Assembly (NCBI GenBank): GCA_007123775.1
Contig: SLGK01000265.1
Location: 1-51,779, forward strand
Source of the DNA: Anaerolineae bacterium
GTDB lineage: Bacteria > Chloroflexota > Anaerolineae > Promineifilales > Promineifilaceae
Direction: 5' to 3'
Length of the DNA stretch: 51,779 bases
The translations under genes and the position numbers were made by a program. Below are positions 49,000-51,779 of this stretch, piece after piece (the stretch's first letter is position 1; the number at the start of each line of letters is the position of its first letter). The notes beneath the pieces were generated by a model. That model saw only the letters and a program-made list of their open reading frames with translations, was not told where the DNA came from and ran no database searches.

Positions 49000-49302
49000 T
49001 TACCTGGCTATTAGACCCGGCACAAATCCTTTCGTTAGCACAGCTTCAATGCTAACCAACCGTAGTTCAGGTACGCCCAGGTCACGCAAGAATCGAGGCC
49101 GTGCGCCCAGGGCCGCCAGGTCTACCAACCCGGCCAGCCTGAGCGGATCGTGGAAATCACCGGGCAGGTATAGGTGGGCCAACGGCCGTAACTCCCCCGA
49201 CGTCGGGCAAAGGAGCAGTCGCCGAATGGCCGGCCGCAGCGCGGTATCGTCGGCCAGGATTTCTATCTGCTGTGCCTCAAACCAGCGCCAGAACCGGGGC
49301 AA
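49000..49302 (-). CDS. Doubtful small ORF or gene fragment
   Basis: An open frame of 100 residues with normal-looking composition: L-R-P-A-I-R-R-L-L-L-C-P-T-S-G-E-L-R-P-L-A-H-L-Y-L-P-G-D-F-H-D-P. It would start at a TTG without a good ribosome site, and its 5' part overlaps the opposite-strand gene. I do not recognise it. It may be the 3' end of a once longer gene truncated at about 49310-49350, where the plus-strand gene also loses its start. The 70 bases from 48931 to 49000 show nothing. Confidence 0.35.
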   Translation of the reverse strand: MPRFWRWFEAQQIEILADDTALRPAIRRLLLCPTSGELRPLAHLYLPGDFHDPLRLAGLVDLAALGARPRFLRDLGVPELRLVSIEAVLTKGFVPGLIAR

Positions 49303-49772
49303 ATCGCCCCGCCCCGGTAGACAAAATTGCGGCCCGCCGGGCGGCCCTCATTGACCTGCTGGCCGACGGTCGTCCCTACACTCGTGAAGCTGTTTGGCAG
49401 CAAATAGCCGACCGGCTGGGGGGCGACTGCTGGGGTAAACTGCCCCAGGAAGCATTGGCCCGGGATTTAGCCGTTTTGCGTCAGGTGGGAATTCGTATTG
49501 CCTATTCTCGCCGACCGGGAGCTGCCGGTTACTACCTGCAATATCCGCCGCTTAAACGGCCGTCTCGCCGGCAGTACGGGGTGGTCAACTGGAAACTGAT
49601 CGAGCGGATCAGACAATTGTCTGTGTCTGAAAAGAATGAACGAGCCTTTGCCGCGTCCGATTTTGCCCTGCGTCAGAAGAAGCTTATTCTGGCTGAAAAG
49701 CATCCGGAGTGGTCGGCAGCCAATTCGAGCATAACCTGGGCATACGGGTCGTTGTATGGGCCATTATCGTAA
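49272..49772 (+). CDS. HTH-domain protein, 5' end uncertain
   Basis: The recognisable part starts near 49322: K-I-A-A-R-R-A-A-L-I-D-L-L-A-D-G-R-P-Y-T-R-E-A-V-W-Q-Q-I, a winged-helix start like those of DeoR/WYL-type regulators, followed by E-A-L-A-R-D-L-A-V-L-R-Q-V-G-I-R-I-A-Y-S-R-R-P-G-A-A-G-Y-Y-L-Q. From about residue 100 a second segment (S-V-S-E-K-N-E-R-A-F-A-A-S-D-F-A-L-R-Q-K-K-L-I-L-A-E-K-H-P-E-W-S) resembles small proteins linked to nucleotidyltransferase-type modules. The only in-frame start is a GTG at 49272 without a ribosome site, and the expected ATG before D-K-I is GTA (49317). It looks truncated or mutated at the 5' end. Confidence 0.5.
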   Translation: MPQTSARTGANRPAPVDKIAARRAALIDLLADGRPYTREAVWQQIADRLGGDCWGKLPQEALARDLAVLRQVGIRIAYSRRPGAAGYYLQYPPLKRPSRRQYGVVNWKLIERIRQLSVSEKNERAFAASDFALRQKKLILAEKHPEWSAANSSITWAYGSLYGPLS

Positions 49773-49834
49773 GTATTTGAGGGCAATTCAGCGCGTTTGT
49801 TCTATAACTAGATCGTGTCTGCTGCAGTATGAGA

Positions 49835-49850
49835 CCCCGCAGTTTTTGAG
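49835..49850 (-). repeat. Inverted match to the left-edge repeat
   Basis: Read on the minus strand, 14 bases (CTCAAAAACTGCGG) match the second repeat of the left-edge array exactly. Only one clear copy is present; a weak second one may lie near 49775-49790. It sits in a 200-base gap without genes (49773-49974), which also holds an ACGGCCGT near 49920. Confidence 0.5.
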
Positions 49851-49974
49851 GATAGTCTGTCTGGTGGTCTCCGGATTGGCGTGTGCCTAATCATGGCTTG
49901 TGATGCGGGTGGCGATGGCACGGCCGTTCACTGCATACGTTTTGCGGGTAGATGAACCGGCTATCTGGCAGGCG

Positions 49975-50285
49975 TTACTTTTCAGCACCACGGCCGTTTT
50001 CCAGGTTACGGATCAGGTCGAGAATAACGGCCGTGTTCTCCGCATCAAACAAAGCCAATAGAATCTGCTGCAACTTCCGGTAAGGCATCGGTTTGTGGCT
50101 GGTGCGGCCTTGCAGTTCGTGGTGGAGCAGCTGCAAACGGCCGTTTTCGTCCATCACTTCAAAGAGCAGGTCGCTGCGTAGGGGAGCGACCGTATCCATT
50201 GGATGGGCTGCGGCAAGAGCCAGGCGGCAAAGGCTTCGGCGAATTCGGTAATCAGGAGTTTGAGGGGATTGTCCGTTTCGCTCAT
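49975..50285 (-). pseudogene. Remnant of an Rpn-type recombination-promoting nuclease gene
   Basis: The start (ATG 50283-50285) encodes M-S-E-T-D-N-P-L-K-L-L-I-T-E-F-A-E-A-F-A-A-W-L-L in one frame. From about 50222 the reading must shift to give A-P-L-R-S-D-L-L-F-E-V, L-L-H-H-E-L-Q-G-R-T and K-P-M-P-Y-R-K-L. This order (F...W-L, then D-x-L-F, then H-x-E-x-Q, then M-P-x-R) is that of Rpn/YhgA-like transposase-derived nucleases. The expected later ~150 residues are missing; the frame jumps to a short end, L-F-D-A-E-N...L-I-R-N-L-E-N-G-R. So a frameshift plus an internal deletion. Confidence 0.65.
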
Positions 50286-50557
50286 GGGGATAGTGTAGCA
50301 TAAATCCGAGTTGAGCGGGAATCAGGTTTAGCCGCAAGGCGGTGCCAAAGCTGGTTAGTATAAGGCAAATAGAATCTCGCATTGTAGTAATACAACCCCA
50401 AATCCATGTTGTGCTTTTGGCCGGTGAAGCCCTGGTCGGTTAACTCGTGGCCTGGCTCCACGCGCCAGTCGCCGAAGAGCCTGCACTGAGCTTGTCGAAG
50501 TGGCAAGTAGTGGGCGGGGCTGCCTGGAACTTCTTTATTCAACCGCCAATTTGTCAT
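50282..50557 (-). pseudogene. RHS-core fragment
   Basis: The minus-strand frame encodes L-T-D-Q-G-F-T-G-Q-K-H-N-M-D-L-G-L-Y-Y-Y-N-A-R-F-Y at about 50372-50445, the hallmark start of the RHS-repeat-associated core. The expected continuation ('..R(F/W)..PD....NP...NRYSYVLNNP') is absent, being replaced by unrelated sequence that runs into the Rpn remnant. The part before it contains the dispersed repeat at 50482-50502, read as L-R-Q-A-Q-C-R-L. It is a debris fragment of a large polymorphic-toxin-type gene. Confidence 0.75.
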
Positions 50558-50572
50558 GCTGCTTCACTAACA

Positions 50573-51034
50573 TTATGTAACCCGCTTGCGAAAACTTGTC
50601 CAGAAATGCCTGCCTCCCAGAAAACCGCCCAACGCCCCACAAAGAGTAGCCAACAGCCTGGTAAGCATATGATACCATTGTAATGCAACAGGGTCAGCAA
50701 ACGTTCCCGTTTCAGGCGTAAAAGGGGGCGCTATCCCAAGCAACCATCCTGTTAATCCACCAAAGATAATGCCTATGATTGGAGCAAGCCGAGCTGTCTT
50801 GAGTAGAGCGAGTACGAATCCGCTAACACCGCCCATGATGGTCCCAAGAACAGAACCGATAACTGCACCATATAGTAAGGATACAAGAGTCCAGAAAATG
50901 ATAGACCCTGAGGTGCGTGTCCCAAAGGCAAAGCTTAAGATTGCATGGGTGGCCACATAAGCCAATGCACCTATGATCCCGGCTTTAGCCCCGCTACCAA
51001 GGCCGAGGACAAATGTCCATTTAACAGTTTTCAT
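50573..51034 (-). CDS. Small glycine-rich membrane protein
   Basis: A 153-residue protein with four hydrophobic segments (about 13-35, 42-62, 66-78 with glycine-rich turns, 86-102, and a last one near 130-143). Motifs are only G-x-x-x-G-rich, such as G-A-V-I-G-S-V-L-G-T-I-M-G-G. I do not recognise it. It overlaps no other gene and follows, on the same strand, the partial gene at 51115. It lies immediately upstream of the RHS fragment, so it could be an immunity protein or a membrane orphan from a former RHS locus (inference). Confidence 0.6.
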   Translation of the reverse strand: MKTVKWTFVLGLGSGAKAGIIGALAYVATHAILSFAFGTRTSGSIIFWTLVSLLYGAVIGSVLGTIMGGVSGFVLALLKTARLAPIIGIIFGGLTGWLLGIAPPFTPETGTFADPVALQWYHMLTRLLATLCGALGGFLGGRHFWTSFRKRVT

Positions 51035-51114
51035 GGTGTCTCCATTTGTAAAATAAACGAGTTTGTACTTTTTTGTCAGACTACATAATTTACTTGGGGC
51101 AACCGAATTGCTTG

Positions 51115-51779
51115 TTATTGAAACAATGGGTTCCAGATGTTAAGGGGATTAACGCCTCCCTGAGGAAGTGAAATATGAGGATAAGGAGAAGGTGTATTCC
51201 AATAATGAAGTTGACCGAGGCCACCATACATCCACGCAGCCGTATCTATTGAGGCCACCCCAAGAGCCCTTTCAGCAGAGCTGAAAAACTGGTACTGAAA
51301 AAGAGTAGATTGTAGCTGCCCGTTCTTCCAGTGATAGGCCTCAAGATTGGGAAAACGCTCCACAGATCCTCTTGTTCGAAAGCCTCCTTCACCGTCTGGG
51401 ATAAAATCAACCCAACCATCAGGTCCGGGACCGCCTAAACATATGGGGTGAGAGCAAAGCACACTGTACGTAATGTGAATGGTTCCATCTTCCGCGAGAG
51501 AAGATGTAATTTGATTGATGGAATCGGGCAAAGTGGCGTAGGTACACACTGTACCGGTACACTGCCCCCAAGGTCCGCCGTCTAGTCTGGCAAGGACAAC
51601 ATCGTTCACTGCAATGGTTGGATGAATATAACTGTTAATAATCTCGCCTGAAGCAGCATCAATCCAAATCCAAAAGCGAGACTGATCGGTATGAGAGCTA
51701 GAGGAAAAGTCTCTGTCATCGCCTAAGAAAATTATACCAAAAGGAGCCTCAGAAAAGGTTGTAGGGATAAAACCAGCAA
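51115..51779 (-). CDS. Partial hypothetical protein, runs off the window
   Basis: The frame stays open to the right edge, so the start is outside. About 220 residues are visible. The beginning reads F-S-E-A-P-F-G-I-I-F-L-G-D-D-R-D-F-S-S-S-S-H-T-D-Q-S-R-F-W-I-W-I-D-A-A-S-G, then T-I-H-I-T-Y-S-V-L and repeated D-G-x-x-x-W-V-D-F-type beta strands. The end is H-I-S-L-P-Q-G-G-V-N-P-L-N-I-W-N-P-L-F. Likely a large extracellular beta-rich protein. The DNA is lower in GC than most of the window. No family recognised. Confidence 0.6.
   Translation of the reverse strand, partial: AGFIPTTFSEAPFGIIFLGDDRDFSSSSHTDQSRFWIWIDAASGEIINSYIHPTIAVNDVVLARLDGGPWGQCTGTVCTYATLPDSINQITSSLAEDGTIHITYSVLCSHPICLGGPGPDGWVDFIPDGEGGFRTRGSVERFPNLEAYHWKNGQLQSTLFQYQFFSSAERALGVASIDTAAWMYGGLGQLHYWNTPSPYPHISLPQGGVNPLNIWNPLFQ

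Larger units (their letters stand above)
1785..50144. repeat. ACGGCCGT highly iterated palindrome, about 75 copies
   Basis: The 8-bp palindrome ACGGCCGT recurs across the window, commonly inside AACGGCCGTT. Examples: 1785-1792, 2502-2509, 4297-4304, 4334-4341, 5765-5772, 25370-25377, 27205-27212, 29111-29118, 31286-31293, 39311-39318, 39324-39331, 50137-50144. My eye count is about 75; base composition near 57% GC would give between one and two. In genes it is read in all frames: as T-A-V (often E-T-A-V), as N-G-R, and as R-P. It is also intergenic (1785, 2502, 5765, 21627, 43875, 46020). One-base variants such as TCGGCCGT and GCGGCCGT are also frequent. The span given runs from the first to the last copy. 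Its function is unknown to me; it resembles HIP1 (GCGATCGC) of cyanobacteria in behaviour, not in sequence. Confidence 0.9.

Noticed and set aside
1..49850. The whole window as one large transposon or integrative element
   Set aside because: The inverted 14-base match at both sides is suggestive, but no transposase, integrase, conjugation or att site is present and the content looks chromosomal.
1785..50144. ACGGCCGT as a restriction-site artefact or cloning scar
   Set aside because: CGGCCG is an EagI site, but copies have varied flanks, lie in frame inside conserved genes and are too many and too evenly spread for cloning scars.

Overview
The window looks like a chromosomal segment of a Chloroflexota bacterium, probably Anaerolineae-like. 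This is an inference from style rather than from a marker gene: no rRNA, tRNA or ribosomal protein is present. The hints are lipoproteins with Pro/Thr-rich 'PTPTP' linkers, DUF3160 and TolB-like surface proteins, LAL/MalT-type and NarL-type regulators, many ECF sigma/anti-sigma and two-component genes, and nothing that demands an outer membrane. Most of the DNA is GC-rich, with AT-rich patches near 16.1-17.6 kb and after 51 kb. One signal runs through everything: the palindrome ACGGCCGT (often extended to AACGGCCGTT) occurs about 75 times by eye count, where base composition predicts one or two. It lies in genes, in all reading frames, and between genes, like the HIP1 palindrome of cyanobacteria. 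I consider it the most unusual feature here.

Left part (1-14.4 kb). After transposon-end-like repeats (1-114) come a membrane transporter-like gene, a small two-TM protein, an FmdE-like protein and a carboxymuconolactone-decarboxylase-like protein. Then there is a minus-strand anaerobic-respiration locus: lipoprotein cytochrome c, DmsA, DmsB, DmsC, a TorD-type chaperone and a multi-cluster ferredoxin. Just upstream lies a NarL-type response regulator, a second DmsC-like membrane protein and a GAF/HisKA_3 sensor kinase, in the order kinase - DmsC-like - regulator. This suggests a quinone- or redox-sensing control unit for the Dms-like reductase.

Middle (14.5-29.2 kb). A secreted TIM-barrel-like protein; an AT-rich stretch with two small secreted proteins and a 109-bp MITE; a receiver-domain remnant; two big surface proteins; an ECF sigma factor with a 1040-residue anti-sigma/propeller fusion; a convergent second sigma/anti-sigma pair; and an OmpR/HisKA two-component pair split by an oppositely oriented toxin-antitoxin-like module whose toxin is out of frame.

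Right (29.2-51.8 kb). A MarR - RND exporter - cytochrome P450 operon with a clear MarR-type operator, the RND protein carrying a roughly 470-residue extra-cytoplasmic insert with four diverged repeats; a FAD oxidoreductase; a lipoprotein serpin; CapA-like and DUF3160 surface proteins; a broken alpha/beta hydrolase; an FMN split-barrel protein; a shortened LAL regulator with a mobile hairpin inserted in frame; and a PLDc_N - ABC ATPase - (YhfC-like protease + ABC permease fusion) operon. The last 3 kb is a decaying area with partial genes and Rpn and RHS remnants.

Short-motif hairpins of several families (TCTGCG-, CGTGA-, AATTATGA-, GACGGAGG- and GACCTG-type) sit between many genes and in places form the ends or interior of coding sequences.
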